Of a stretch of DNA of 64,000 nucleotides, positions 23,199 through 33,836 are shown piece by piece; position 1 is the stretch's first letter; each line of letters opens with the position of its first letter. Made by a program: the position numbers and the translations under genes. Below the pieces are notes generated by a model. That model was given only the letters and a program-made list of their open reading frames with translations, did no database searches and was not told where the DNA came from. Origin of the DNA: Polytrichum commune (taxonomy: Eukaryota; Streptophyta; Polytrichopsida; Polytrichales; Polytrichaceae); NCBI GenBank assembly GCA_950295325.1, contig OX485809.1, positions 38,717,081 to 38,781,080 of the forward strand. The letters run 5' to 3'.

Positions 23199-23547
23199 CT
23201 CGGGGGGGGGGGGGGGCAGTGTGTTAGAAATTTAAGGATATAGGTGCGAATAATCACTATTTTATAGGGGGGTATTATTTTCAATTCTCTTCTTTTTTTC
23301 ACATGCTATCATTATGTAAATTTATACTTTGGGTTAATAGAAAAATGGCTTGCATTACTTATAATTCCAAATTACCTATTATTCCATACCCTATAGTACT
23401 TTAAAGATGTCCAGTGCCATTTTTGATACCCTATATTACTCTTAAGTCCATTTATAATTTTTTGCCCCCATGTTTTTAAAATACCCTATCATTTGTTCGT
23501 ACGTATATTGCTACTCCAACCAATGACTACCCCCCCTCCCCCCCGAG
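23199..23547. mobile_element. G-run-terminated DNA transposon with 8-bp TSD (copy 2, 349 bp)
   Basis: The left terminus is CTC followed by fifteen G and CAGT. The right terminus is the complement of CTC plus a G run interrupted by one A, then TAGT. AAACATAG is repeated exactly at 23191-23198 and 23548-23555. The interior carries the same ACCCTATA and GCCCCCAT words as copy 1 but no ORF, so this looks like a non-autonomous deletion derivative of the same family. Confidence 0.85.
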
Positions 23548-23555
23548 AAACATAG

Positions 23556-24637
23556 TCCACAATCACAATCAAGATTTTTAACATAGTATCATGATTTGTA
23601 GCGGTAAGGAATTTAGATGCATATATAATATGCTAGCCTTAATCCTAGTCAATCAACCTTTAGATAAAGTTGGATTGCCATGCAATTGATCAACAAGTGT
23701 ACTTTTGAGAATTCTAGACTACCCTGCCTCTACATTAGCCACAATGGACTTTACATTAGATTGAGAGGGCATTTCAACATTTTCATGTTCATCAATTAGA
23801 ACATCCAAGTCGTGTCAAAGCTCACTTTGCAACTCCACATCTTCATGTAAATCATGATTGCATCAATTCCATCTCTATGACAACATCCTCGCACATGTTT
23901 GAATTATGTTCTCTAACCCTACAAATTTGCTAGAATCACCACCTTGTGCGCTAGAATCATCAGTCAACATGTGATCATAATCACACTCCTCATCCTCCTC
24001 CACACTTCCAAATAAATGAGCCTCAATAAATGACCCTACCATACAAGTACAAATGGTGTATATTTTCTACAAGTCCTCCGTACATGTACATAACTACAAG
24101 TTATAATTTATGCACCATATATGTATACATAGTACGAAAAAGTTCAAAATAATACTCCCTGTTGTACACTCATTTATAACACATACGTGTTATGAAAGGT
24201 GCACTCCCTGAGGCTTTAAACGGTTAGCATATTTTGAGCATGCAATCCACTCTCTTCTTAACACATATCTTTTCGGTGTCCGTTCATAGATCCACACCTA
24301 ACAACATAACACTCAATTTTAGGTGTCGAGACCCAAATTATTGTTATGTTGGATTTAGGCATGTCTACCTTACGACAAGTCATTCTGTGTGCATTGATTC
24401 AAGCTCAAGGCTAGGTTTCGGACGTAGTCCTCATGTTTTCTCAAACTTGTTTGTAGAGGAGATTCATGAAATGCATTTGAATATACACCCTAAATTCCGC
24501 AATATCAACCTCCATAATGTCACTCACTCTCTAATATCCCAAAACCCTAGGGTACGGATGTTTGTAGTTCAAATCTCACTCCTTATTGTCAACCCACACC
24601 CTTGCATTGTGCCATGTGTCTATATGTGAAGTGCCAC
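23556..24637. other. AT-rich intergenic DNA with an AGAGATTGGAC-family copy at 24225-24370
   Basis: No gene is supported. At 24225-24370 the reverse copy of the family reads GAGCATGCAATCCACTCTC, ACACATATCTTTTCGGTGTC and AGATCCACACCTAACAAC, then CTCAATTTTAGGTGTCGAG. The open 131-codon frame at 24234 begins inside the repeat and lacks recognisable features. Confidence 0.5.
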
Positions 24638-24682
24638 CTTCTTCTTCTTCTTCTTCTTCTTCTTCTTCTTCTTCTTCTTCTT
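24638..24682. repeat. (CTT)15 microsatellite
   Basis: Fifteen CTT triplets. The frames through it encode only poly-Leu on the plus strand and poly-Glu or poly-Arg on the minus strand. A short ACCAC/CACAC run follows at about 24747-24769. Confidence 0.95.
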
Positions 24683-24885
24683 TTGCCACTTGTTGAATAT
24701 TGGTGCATGCGTATGCCACATCGCCTGGGAAGGCCAAGTGGAGTGGACCACACCACACCACACCACATCATTAAAATGTTGTACTTTGTGTTATCCCATA
24801 GTGTCACATGCTACACTAATTCATTAGTATCACACATCCATGTTAACACTACAAAACTCCGTAATATCACGTGTACTTCGGTTGC

Positions 24886-25489
24886 ATCACCTCCAATGTA
24901 TATGCACGCAAGCACCATGTCATTGTCAAGCCAAATTAAGACCAGACATAATGTGCATTATCGGAGCTCCCAACCAAACGCAAACTCCAATACTACCCTC
25001 CCCAAGCCACACCGTACAATTCATTGAATTCACCTACTGCCATGATAGATTCCCCGAACAAGCCCGCACACACAAACACAACAAATATGACCCGCTAATT
25101 ACCACACTAAGAGCTAACGGATGAAATACCAACCCCCTCATTACTATCACCGCAGGAGTAAGAGGTGCTATTCACGAAAACTCCATCGAACAATTAACCA
25201 ACCTGAAAATCCCCAAATCCCACATCAAAACCCTCATGAAAAACATACACCAAAATGCCATTAAATACCTTACCTATTTGGTCTTAAATAAAAGGAAACT
25301 TGACAACAAACAAAACCCTATCCCACCACCATAAGGTGGAAACTATCTTGCACTACACCAGAGCCCACCTCCCACAGGAGGCATAACACCCAATATTGCA
25401 TCTCGGATTCCCGAGATCAATATAGGGTTAACATGCTCACATTCACGCCGGTATGCATAATACGGGCGTTATCTTTTCTTTTTCTTTCT
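24886..25489 (+). mobile_element. 5'-truncated LINE with ORF2 C-terminus and 14-bp TSD
   Basis: It is flanked by TGTACTTCGGTTGC (24872-24885) and TGTACTTTGGTTGC (25490-25503), a 14-bp target duplication with one mismatch. The interior encodes the C-terminal end of a LINE ORF2-like protein, with [72 protein letters not shown] stop/frameshift near 25122 splits it in two. The 3' end has AGGAGGCATAA, CATTCACGCCGGTATG, ACGGGCGTTATC and a T/C-rich tail. The reverse transcriptase and endonuclease parts were never copied, as expected after premature reverse-transcription stop. Confidence 0.9.
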
Positions 25490-25745
25490 TGTACTTTGGT
25501 TGCCACAGGTGTGATACTACGGAGTTTAGAGTGTATCCACTGATTGAGCTCTTTCTTCATGCGTTGAAAATAAGGTCTAAGGTCCAGTGAAATCAAGCCT
25601 AAAAGCTCAAAGCGTCCCGCCAGAATGTATAATTAATTGCACTCTTCCCCATTTAAAAGAATCCTGGGACCACTGATTCCGCGTGTGGTAGCAATATGCA
25701 CGTACACATATACAAGGATTTGAAGTCGTGGTGCTACTAAGTTAA

Positions 25746-26420
25746 GGGCTGGTTCACACATGGTTCCAAGTCCCAAGTCCCAAGTTCCACTCATGTTGCC
25801 AAGTCTCAGCATGGAGGCAAAGTTTCAACTTTTGAGTTTTAAGAAACCATTCAAATATGGTTACTTATCATTAAAGTCGCATCTTGATTATTTTATGCAA
25901 AAATATTCACAAGACTCGTGTTGAGAGTTGGGTCTACCTTTCTGCCTGACCCAACTCTCAACACAAGTCCCAAGTCTCACCCATTAAAAAGTGTTGTCAT
26001 GTGGGCATCCATGTCATACTTAGGACTTAGGACTTGGGACCCATGTGAAGTGGTAAGTCCCAACTTCCATGCTCTCAACGTCTAAGATTGCACGGATTGA
26101 CTTAAAGTGACTTGGGATTTAGGACTTGGGACCCTGTGTGAGGTGGTAAGTCCCAACTTCCATGCTCTTAATGGCTAAGATTGCACGGATTGACTTGAAG
26201 TCACTTGGGACTTAGGACTGAGGACCCTGTGCGAGGTGGTAAGTCCCAACTTCCATGCTCTTAATGGCTAAGATTGCACGGATTGACTTAAAGTGACTTG
26301 GGACTTAGGACTTGGGACCCTATGTGAGGTGGTAAGTCCCAACTTCCATGCTCTCAGTGGCTAAGATTACACATATTGACTTAAAGTGACTTAGGACATG
26401 GGACTTGTGTGAATTGGCCT
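25746..26420. mobile_element. TIR element with GGGCTGGTTCACAC ends (copy 3, expanded)
   Basis: The left end GGGCTGGTTCACACATGG faces a right end whose reverse complement is AGGCCAATTCACAC. TAA precedes the left end and TAG follows the right end, so the target duplication is imperfect or mutated. It is longer than copies 1 and 2 (675 versus 384 and 395 bp) because a 93-bp subterminal unit has been amplified. Confidence 0.75.
26051..26420. repeat. Four tandem 93-bp subterminal units
   Basis: The word TGGTAAGTCCCAACTTCCAT starts at 26051, 26144, 26237 and 26330, exactly 93 bp apart. Each unit continues with AAGATTGCACGGATTGACTT (one copy ACACATATTG), AAAGTGACTTGGGA and ACTTGGGACCC. The last unit runs to the right end of the TIR element. 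Confidence 0.95.
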
Positions 26421-26870
26421 TAGTTACAGTCCACGTAGTGAAGGTAAGCTAAAGAATCTTAGGGTTCATTTCTCACCTTAGGGGAGGTTTTTGAAAGTTA
26501 CAACCTTAAACCTACACCATTTATGGTATTTAGCATCACATGCACAATTGGCGTAGGGCCTAAACTAGATGCCTAGAGGTCTCAAAGTGCCAGGCTTGCT
26601 AATTGCCAATATGATTCCCATTTGTCAACATAAGGAACTTCTTTAAGTGGAAAATAATCTACATTATGACATTTAGAGTAGCACATTGGGATACTTAGAT
26701 GATAGTCTTGCGTTTCAATATGCAAGGGGTAGATGTTTTTGAACATACTAATGGCAAGTGTCATTTGTGTACACTTGTGTGCCAAATCCTACTTTGAATG
26801 TAGGGGCACCATGTTTGCCATCAGTTGCAACTGCTCCTGGGGAGTTTCATAGCCCATTTTTGGGTGGATA

Positions 26871-27225
26871 CTACACTAAATATGGTATTTAATGTCACTA
26901 TGGTAACTTTTTTCCGATGACACTTCTTATGAACAAGTGAACAAATACCATCATGGATGATGAATGAGTTCATCCATTGGCCAAAACCCTACCTTCTCTT
27001 GTCAGCAACTTGTGATGAAATATTGTCATGGATGATTGAATTTGGATGAAAAATCACTCGGTAAGTGACAGTATTTACAACACTATAAACCTATGATCCC
27101 CCAAACAAGGAATTACACATCATGTTGGGTTGACATTTACTGTTGGTGATACTATATGACGGTTTACAATTAGTATTGAGCAAGACAATTAGTATTGGTG
27201 ACACTAAATGCCATATTTAGTGTAG
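26871..27225. mobile_element. TIR element with CTACACTAAATATGG ends
   Basis: The left arm CTACACTAAATATGGTATTT and the right arm (reverse complement CTACACTAAATATGGCATTT) match over 28 bp with two differences, continuing to AATGTCAC/AGTGTCAC. It is 355 bp long. The same TIR family occurs at 14026, 12384 and 61686. The flanks give no clear target duplication. Confidence 0.7.
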
Positions 27226-28254
27226 CCCACGCTTTCAATGTTTACAACATGGATCCTTTTCAGATGATTTTTTTGGGTAGGCAGGGTGATAGTGATAGAG
27301 ACACAAATTTGCAGTGCAGATAAAAACAATTGACCCATTGCATATTTTTAATGGAGAGACATTCAGTATAAACCCTAGCATTCATTTGTAAAAAAACGAG
27401 AGATTCTGTCAATTGAAACGCAATTCATTCATCAATTGAACTTGTTTACATCTCTCACAGCTGCACGGATACATGCTTCCTCTCTATGGCTCTTGTCAAT
27501 ATCAAGATTTCATCCAAAAGGGGTTTCAGAGTTATGAAAACTTATGTCCATGAGGAGAAGAGTTATAGTAGAGGTGCCTATTCTCAATGAGGATCCCATC
27601 GGCAACCTATTGGGTATTGGAATTTCGATCAGGCTAGGACTGAATTGCGATCAATTCGCAACCAATAATGTCATGACACATGTCTTGGTTTCGAGTGCTA
27701 AAGTGAGGAGGAAGGAGCGGCTAAAACAAGTAGTTATGGTAGACTGTAGATATTGGCAATATGTTCGGGCCAATCTATGGTTTCAAAAATTCACAGTAAT
27801 TTCAATTCAAGGAATAGCATTACCGAAAAAATTGCAGTCATCGTGATTTCTATCTTCCTACACAAGATAACTTTGCACCGCTTCGTACTTCTCAAGATCT
27901 AGCGCAGAATCTCTTAAAGTGATCAGTCTTGGGCGTCTCTTCTCTATGGTTTTTGCATCCTCCAAGACAAAGTTTGTTTAATTCTTTACTCTAAAAGCAT
28001 GTGTACGTGCCCTTGAAGAAATCCTCATAGTGCGACTTGTAAGACACGGAAATATCCAGACTAAAGTATGTGGGTGTTATTTGGCTCATTTTTCATGTTC
28101 TCCACCTTCTACCGATTAGATTCACACAACAAGATTCATGATGCATTAGCAAATCTACAATTAGACATATGCGAAAACCGAATTGAGAATTAGACCTCCC
28201 CCGAATTAGTTATGGCTATCAGACGTGCATGTTTGTTGATTTCTTAACTGAATA
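27226..28254. other. Unassigned intergenic stretch
   Basis: An open 100-codon frame at 27544-27846 (plus) includes VIVEVPILNEDPIGNLLGIG and CRYWQYVRANLWFQKF, but I do not recognise it and no splice partners are evident. It may be a decayed gene piece. Nothing else stands out. Confidence 0.3.
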
Positions 28255-28440
28255 CACATGTCCTCCTAATTGTGTTCATTATTGAGTGTAGAGCACAATA
28301 GTTATCTATATTGTGCTCTACACTCAATAGTGAACACAATTAGTCCAATCTCTTTTTCAAACACGTGTCTTCACGATGTTTGCTCTTTGATCCTCACCGA
28401 CCCACATACGAATCAAATATAATCTAGGGGTCCGATTAAG
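28255..28440 (-). repeat. AGAGATTGGAC-family repeat containing a long perfect-type hairpin
   Basis: The reverse-oriented family core (TTAGTCCAATCTCTTTTTCA, ACACGTGTCTTCACGATG) follows a palindrome. Arms 28266-28300 and 28309-28343 are each 35 bases with one mismatch and an 8-base loop. The arm word CTACACTCAATAGTG is found in single form at 10110 and as a relic at 19215. Transcription through it would form a stable stem. Confidence 0.8.
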
Positions 28441-28531
28441 AAAACGAGCCGCTTAAGACCTGTCAACCTTAGGCGTAGGCCAAGCTTCTCCAGGAATTTG
28501 CGATGTCTTCATGATCCTTTCACATTCTCAC

Positions 28532-28715
28532 CAGTGATTGGGGAGATTTTTGGACATGCATAATCAGTTGAGATCTTAGTGTTTGCAAGTCCAGCCGGTT
28601 ACATGTTGACATCCTCCGGGTTTCCTTTATTAAATTGAGGTATATTCATCAGATTCCTCTAAAACGATCGGTAATTTTCCTGCAGTCTCGAACTTCAACC
28701 CGACCATTAATTCTC
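28532..28715 (+). repeat. CCGGTT-rich dispersed repeat, forward copy (3' truncated)
   Basis: It starts CAGTGATTGGGGAGATTTTT and carries AGCCGGTTACATGTTGACAT and CGATCGGTAATTTTCCTGC. It ends before the second CCGGTT block. The following 28735-28870 includes a G-rich tract (near 28813-28833) and gives no gene. Confidence 0.65.
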
Positions 28716-28978
28716 ACCTTGAGAAATGTGTTGGAGGCCCACCGGCACGCGCATTTGGAGAAGATTGATTCGGGCTGGGTGCAAGAAATGTCACCAATCC
28801 TGGGAGTTTTTTTTGGGGGGGGAGGGGGGGAGTCAGTGATGCATGTGTCTGTGAAGAAGGGTCGGTGGCTTTGATTCGGGACTTGGAATGACTTTTTGAC
28901 GAGCCGCAATTTTAATGAGACGTGTGTCACCCGCAATTTGTTGACATCCAGCATCGTTTTGGGTCTCAAGATGCGACA

Positions 28979-29909
28979 GATTCAAAATCTAATTGGAATT
29001 TTACGTAAAAAGCTTCCAGCTGTTGAGCGGCAAGTGACTTCGTTCGCTGTTCAAGCTTCATGAATCTGCTAACTGGAAATATTACTTTGCCACTCACTAC
29101 CCATTCTCAAGCAACTTGGTAAGGGTTAGTTTAGATTCAAAATCTAATTGAAATTATACGTAAAAGGATTCCAGCTGTTGAGTGGCAAGTGAATTCGCTC
29201 GCTGTTCAAGCTTCATGAAATCTGCTAACTGGAAATATTACTTTGCCACTCACTACCCATTCTCAAGCAACTTGGTAAGCGTTAGTTTAGATTCAAAATC
29301 TAATTGAAATTATACGTAAAAGGATTCCAGCTGTTGAGCGGCAAGTGAATTCGTTTGCTGTTCAAGCTTCATGAAATCTGCTAACTGGAAATATTACTTT
29401 GCCACTCACTACCCATTCTCAAGCAACTTGGTAAGGGTTAGTTTAGATTCAAATCTAATTGAAATTATATGTAAAAGGATTCCAGCTGTTGAGCAGCAAG
29501 TGAATTCGTTTGCTGTTCAAGCTTCATGAAATCTGCTAACTGGAAATATTACTTTGCCACTCACTACCCATTCTCAAGCAACTTGGTAAGGATTAGTTTA
29601 GATTCAAATCTAATTGAAATTATACGTAAAAGGATTCCAGCTGTTGAGCGGCAAGTGAATTCATTTGCTGTTCAAGCTTCATGAAATCTGCTAACTGGAA
29701 ATATTACTTTGCCACTCACTACCCATTCTCAAGCAACTTGGTAAGGATTAGTTTAGATTCAAATCTAATTGAAATTATACGTAAAAGGATTCCAGCTGTT
29801 GAGCGGCAAGTGAATTCGTTTGCTGTTCAAACTTCATGAAATCTGCTAACTGGAAATTTTACTTTGCCACTCACTACCCATTCTCGAGCAACTTGCTAAG
29901 GGTTAGTTT
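28979..29909. repeat. Tandem array: six 155-156-bp units
   Basis: GATTCAAA(A)TCTAATTG starts at 28979, 29134, 29290, 29446, 29601 and 29756. Each unit continues with ACGTAAAAGGATTCCAGCTG, GTTCAAGCTTCATGAAATC, CTAACTGGAAATATTACTTT and CTCAAGCAACTTGGTAAG, and closes with GGGTTAGTTTA or a close variant. Inner units are very similar; the first and last are more diverged. The last unit runs straight into the TIR element at 29900 without the usual GATTC restart. Confidence 0.95.
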
Positions 29910-30021
29910 TGTTGGTAGGCCACTTGCCCACCAGATTCTAGTGGAAATGCAGATGTCACCATGTGGAATCTACATTTCCACTAGAATCTAGTGGGCGAGC
30001 GGCCCACATGGAAACTAACCC
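29900..30021. mobile_element. Small TIR element (MITE) with GGGTTAGTTT ends, TAA TSD
   Basis: The left half GGGTTAGTTT through GCCACTTGCCCACCAGATTC and TAGTGGAAATG is inverted at the right: CATTTCCACTAGAATC, TAGTGGGCGAGCGGCC and AAACTAACCC. TAA flanks both sides (29897-29899 and 30022-30024). At 122 bp it is almost entirely stem. Relatives lie at 30649, 55717 and 56379. Its first ten bases also end the tandem units to its left. Confidence 0.85.
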
Positions 30022-30204
30022 TAATTGCTCTCTCCCAAATGTAATTACCCTATTTCATTTTTCCATGTGCCGGAATGTAGTTTCCATGTGGGATGCAAGT
30101 CGATCGCGGTAAATGCAAGCATGATGCATTGGCAAGTTTTTGGAGGGGGAAAATAGTTATTTTATGTCGGAATAGAGAGCCCCCTACTCCGCTTCTTTGT
30201 GTTA

Positions 30205-30340
30205 ACTTTTGAACCTAGGATGGTGTCTCTATATTAAGCACATAGTTCAATCCCATCATAACACATGTCTTTTTGGTGTCCATTTCTAACAACAAGCCTA
30301 GCTATATACCACTCAAGAGATAGGTGTCTGACTTAACAAC
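30205..30340 (-). repeat. AGAGATTGGAC-family dispersed repeat, reverse copy
   Basis: It carries AAGCACATAGTTCAATCCC, AACACATGTCTTTTTGGTGTC, CATTTCTAACAACAAGCC and ATACCACTCAAGAGATAGG, matching the reverse complement of the family core. Confidence 0.65.
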
Positions 30341-30648
30341 GTCACCCTATTCGTACATGTAATTTGATTGGGGTCTCGTTCTTGTGTAAAGGGACACTTC
30401 AATTACACGTGAGTGAGAATGTTTTTGTTCTATTTACTTGATACTTTGGAGTGTGTCACCTAAGTTATGGAAATGCTGAGATGGGTTACCATCTTGTTTA
30501 GATTTTGAGGATCAAGCGGGTTTCTCACACTACTGCGTTTTGACTGCGTTAATGTCAACTTATTGCACACAATAATGTCACAAATATGAAACTCTCTCTC
30601 AATGGAAACTTAGAATGTCACAAAGTCGACAAACAAATATGACATTAA

Positions 30649-31031
30649 GGGTAAGTGACTATGTAGGCCACTTGCCCGCTAGATTCTAGAAAATAATGGA
30701 TCGAGGTGTTCGCATGTACTTAAGCACAAGCCACCATCCAACCACATTCTGGCTGTCCACTACAATGTGGAGGGCCGTGGACATGGGCCGCTAGACGTCC
30801 ATTCGCCCACTAAAGAATCTTTAACCCAGAAGTGCCAATCACCGAAAGTTCATAAGACCGGTTTTAGAAGGAGAAGGACGAGGTTAGTAGGTGGACCCAG
30901 ATTTGAGAAGATGAAAGTAGCTAGTTGGCACATACGAACCCTACCCCACCATATTCCCTCTACATTTGGACATGTTTGTCTTTATTCACACTAGAATCTG
31001 GTGGGCAAGCAACCTACATGGAAACTCACCC
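30649..31031. mobile_element. TIR element with GGGTAAGTG ends, TAA TSD (383 bp)
   Basis: GGGTAAGTGACTATGTAGGCC and CACTTGCCCGCTAGATTCTA at the left oppose TAGAATCTGGTGGGCAAGC and CTACATGGAAACTCACCC at the right. TAA is duplicated at 30646-30648 and 31032-31034. The interior of about 250 bp (GTCCACTACAATGTGGAGG and following) is shared with 55717-56029 and encodes nothing recognisable. Confidence 0.85.
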
Positions 31032-31034
31032 TAA

Positions 31035-32640
31035 ATCCACCAGATTCTAGTAGTGTCACTTCAGTAGCCTGGCACCTGGCTGTTACAGGCTCCCTTTTTA
31101 TATAATTGCGTAGAGACGCTACGAAATTTAGGTCTGTCTGTAGTGTATCATCAGAGACCATGACTTGGTTGTATCTGTGCTACATTTCATTAATCTGCAC
31201 ATCAAGTTTCAGAGTCTTATTAATCGACCGGCCCTTAAAACTACTCGCATTCACGAGGTCCCATGTTTGATCACTTTACTCCGCCATTCCTCTCTCGAAC
31301 AATTGACATTGCCTTCGAGGGCCCACTATGAGATTCTATCAAGGTTTACAAGTTAGTAACAAGGGCACCTCTTTTGTTCAAACGTATTTATTTTATGATA
31401 TTTTTTAACAATTGAAAAGTGTCCAAAATTTGTTCCAAAGCCATCGAAAACCCACAGAAATTTCACTGCACAGTTTGTTCAATCTCCGTTGCAAACCTTG
31501 TATGTTTGCAGTGGACTTAAGAATGGAATATGATCATTTTTCTGGGTGACGTATTAATGCAACGGAATCACGTCGTGATCACTACCACAATGGCTATTTG
31601 TTAGAAACATAGAATATCCTCAAAGCGTTGCAAAAAACGTCCAAGTTCTGGACTTCTTGTGTTGGTGTATAGTGAGGGGTAGTAATGTTGGGGCCCAAAG
31701 CGCGGCAATCTTTGGGATGCAAGTAGCAAGTCTTATGAAGGTATGTGATTCACTCCCACTGAAATGTTATTTGAGCCTCAATGTACACAGCACTCAAATC
31801 TCGCTCACAAAACGTTCCACCCCGACTGCGTGAACCAATTTTTGCATATATAGTCGCCTCTAATTCTAAAAGCTCTTCTTCGCTTCCAAATCTTAATCCA
31901 CACACCAGTGTTTCTGGCAAATACCTGGAGAACAACACTCACTTCCGGTACCCAAAATATTGAAATGTAACTTTCCTTTTCCTTTTCTTTTCCTCCAACA
32001 AGCATCTGTCAGTACTGGCCGTCACAACTTCCAGAGTACATCATCTGTGGTACTTCCTCATGCACCTTGAAGGCCCTCCTGCAAAATACGGCCACATTCA
32101 TGGAGGGCTTTCTGAGGAAATAATTAAAATCACAAGGCGATCTTCTGAAGCAAATCACATGCATACTAGCTATGGCCTGTTTCAGTGTCCAGTGCAAACC
32201 AGTGCCCGTGACGAACTTTCGCCACAAAGATGCAGTGGCTAGAGAATCGTCCATAGCTCGATCGTACATAAGGTTATGTGGCCCCTATTGTGGCCACTTC
32301 AGCTCCACAGGCAATCGTTTTATCATAGCTTCAATCCCGATTTAATACTAAGCTCCTCTTCAAAATCATTCTGAAGAAAACATTCAGGAAGAAAAGGAAA
32401 ACAATGAACGAATCCAGGTTAGACCTAAATGAAAATGACACAAGAAGTCTTTAGAAATAGCCTATCATTAAGGGCTTTTCGACTGTTGACTCAACTGGTC
32501 AGCAATTCGAGAACTCAAAGATTATCATGTCAAGTTTCAGAATCGGGGGCCGAGATGAAGAAGTTAATAGACGTCGTACTGGGAATTTTCTGTTTCTTTA
32601 CAAAGTCACAAAGGCCTTTCAAAGCGTGTTAACTACTGAA
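31035..32640. other. Unassigned stretch with minus-strand frames of protein-like composition
   Basis: On the minus strand, 31750-31938 encodes FGSEEELLELEATIYAKIG and then FCERDLSAVYIEAQ, and 32009-32269 encodes KPSMNVAVFCRRAFKVHEEV. They look more like decayed exons than random AT-rich frames, but I recognise no family and cannot join them. Elsewhere the stretch is plain AT-rich DNA. AGGTCCCATGTTTGATC near 31257 is B-box-like with no convincing partner. Confidence 0.3.
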
Positions 32641-32760
32641 CTGAGAATGGTGTCTACATTTTGAGCACATTGTCTTGACATGTCCTTTTAAAAGTTCATA
32701 CTTAAACAAAAGCCTTGTCATATACTTACCACTCCAATATAGGTATCCAATTAAGAAGAG
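32640..32760 (-). repeat. AGAGATTGGAC-family repeat, degenerate reverse copy
   Basis: TTTTGAGCACATTGTCTTGAC, ATGTCCTTTTAAAAGTTCATA and CCACTCCAATATAGGTATCC follow the family order but are diverged. Confidence 0.45.
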
Positions 32761-32854
32761 TGATCACAGGGTGATCACATAAGGTCAACACGCCTTGATT
32801 TATCATGACATGAGAAACACAATGTGAAGAAGAAAAAAGAATGGAAGTGATGTA

Positions 32855-33555
32855 GGGTGGGTTTACATTAGGATCCGGATCGAAAAAACTTAAGGTCTAA
32901 AACACCCCTTTACTTAAATGACACTTACTTTCTTACTCAAGAGTGGAGCTACGCTTAAAGATTGGTTTGTCAAACTATAATGGACAGATGTTAATACAAC
33001 ACCCTGAAAATGTGAAGACCTATATTTGAATGGTGTGTGGTGAGGTGTGGATCTAAGAAAGGACACCAAAAAGACATGAGAACTAAAAAAAGAGATTGGA
33101 CTACGTGCTCAAAATATGTTAACCATTAGACGAGGCTCAATAGTCATCATAAGGGGGATGGGGGGGGGGTATTTGTCCATTTAACAAGAATGTGAATCTT
33201 CACTTTCCTAATGAAAGATATTCATATAATGAGCTCTAAATAGTGTGAGACAAATGGCTACGGGCACGATTTAAATATGCTAATAATCCTCCACTTCTTG
33301 CACAAATTTTTATTTATTTAATATTTTTATTAAAAAGTTAGTTCAAGGCCCACTTACCTTAGGAGAAGTATTTTCTTTAGTGAGGACCACCAAGATTTGG
33401 TGGAAAAGTGATGCACACATGAGCACCACTTCGTATTCCAGACCTTAGAGTTAGAACTAGCGTAAACTACTTGGATTCAAAATTATGCTCTTGAACAAGA
33501 CAATCACTCGAGAATTTGTGTTTTTTTGGTCTTGGACCCTAATGTAAAACCGCCC
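32855..33555. mobile_element. TIR element related to 2243-2755, with a nested dispersed repeat
   Basis: The left end GGGTGGGTTTACATTAGG and the right end (reverse complement GGGCGGTTTTACATTAGG) match over about 22 bp. GTA precedes and TTA follows, so the 3-bp duplication has probably decayed. The interior contains a forward AGAGATTGGAC-family copy (33000-33240: AAAAAGACATGAGAACTAAA, AGATTGGACTACGTGCTC), presumably a later insertion. It also has a run of ten G near 33161. Confidence 0.65.
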
Positions 33556-33836
33556 TTACATTCCTCCATGTAGGCACAACAGACGTAATACTTTAGATTA
33601 TTGTCTAGTCGAGGAGGAGGCTTATAGTCCTTTTCCGAAATGCCACCCTCTGAGACGGCCACGTCACTTGTTAAGGTTACTAGGGTTATAACACAATATT
33701 CATTAAAATGAGAGCATTCCAATGAATTGAGAGTACATAAAGCAAACTATTAATCCAAGAATGAAATGAAAACCACTGGAAAGTTGTAAAGTACAAGTAA
33801 AAAAATAACATTTGATTTTTTGCCGTAAATTCCGCC

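Noticed and set aside
24576-25027. Open frames with long Leu, Glu or Arg runs
   Set aside because: They are translations of the (CTT)15 microsatellite on the two strands.
28979-29909. CRISPR array
   Set aside because: The repeats are 155-156 bp in direct tandem without unique spacers, in a eukaryotic genome.
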